DNA of 13,397 bases from Baffinella frigidus (taxonomy: Eukaryota; Cryptophyceae; Cryptomonadales; Baffinellaceae), in NCBI GenBank assembly GCA_026770585.1, contig MU646364.1:306134-319530 (forward strand). The letters are read 5' to 3'. The translations under genes were made by a program, and so were the position numbers. The stretch's first letter is position 1; every line of letters begins with the position of its first letter. The notes under the pieces were generated by a model that saw only the letters and a list, made by a program, of their open reading frames with translations, did not search any database and was not told the DNA's origin. Shown here piece by piece: positions 13,267 to 13,397 of this stretch.

Positions 13267-13397
13267 GACCCCATTTAATCACTTTGAAACTCGACGGACG
13301 CAAGCACACGTCTCTTTCTTGGGGGGTTGGCGCGAGGCGGCGCGAGGCGGGAAGGCACAGGCAGGGCTGCGCGAGATGGAGGGTGCGGGTGTGGGGG
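13267..13397. other. Upstream end of window
   Basis: Possible 5' flank or another intron. GCGCGAGGCG is doubled near 13330-13348. No TATA box, initiator or exon can be supported. Confidence 0.4.

Overview
The window looks like nuclear DNA of a eukaryote, most likely a protist alga. Three things suggest this: the minus strand can be read only as one gene cut by many GT..AG introns; several introns carry long TTTAGGG-type tracts, the telomere motif of plants and many algal lineages; and microsatellites, minisatellites and short inverted-repeat elements are very dense. I cannot name the organism; a prasinophyte-type green alga or a chromerid-type alga would both fit. I see no prokaryotic operon, rRNA, tRNA or CRISPR array.

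Reading the minus strand from about 13,270 down to 486, I assemble 24 exons of 48-201 nt (about 2.09 kb of coding sequence, near 695 residues). Reading phase is compatible at 22 of 23 junctions, and 20 junctions are phase 0. The product is a tetratricopeptide repeat (TPR) protein. The N-terminal part (exons 1-6) is non-TPR, with Met/Gln-rich helices and an acidic Gly-rich segment. It is followed by about 12-13 consecutive TPR units (exons 7-24), one carrying a Gly/Pro-rich insertion of about 35 residues. The stop codon was not found with confidence, the start is uncertain, and the exon 5/6 junction does not join in phase as modelled. No catalytic domain is visible, so a scaffold or co-chaperone-like binding role is only a family-level inference.

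Introns make up about five sixths of the gene. Layout from high to low coordinates: intron 1 has a 140-bp foldback element, a relative of it, and a GAA-tailed repeat; intron 2 is a tandem duplication; intron 3 has GGAT and CA/CT runs; introns 4, 6, 17 and 20 have telomere-like tracts; intron 5 has a CT run; introns 7, 10 and 13 have GTGA/GTGC runs; introns 8 and 9 have minisatellites around exon 9; intron 14 has GGCA/GGTA and CTTT runs; introns 15 and 16 have GAA-tailed repeats just beyond the donors; intron 18 has tandem repeats and a foldback; introns 21-23 and the low-coordinate end have foldbacks and a pair of related MITEs.

The most interesting signal is that at least ten exon edges have a second copy, often with the splice dinucleotide, a few tens to a few hundred bases into the neighbouring intron. 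The repeat array commonly lies between the two copies. This looks like a record of introns being gained or enlarged by tandem duplication across exon edges, together with repeats that sit at splice sites.
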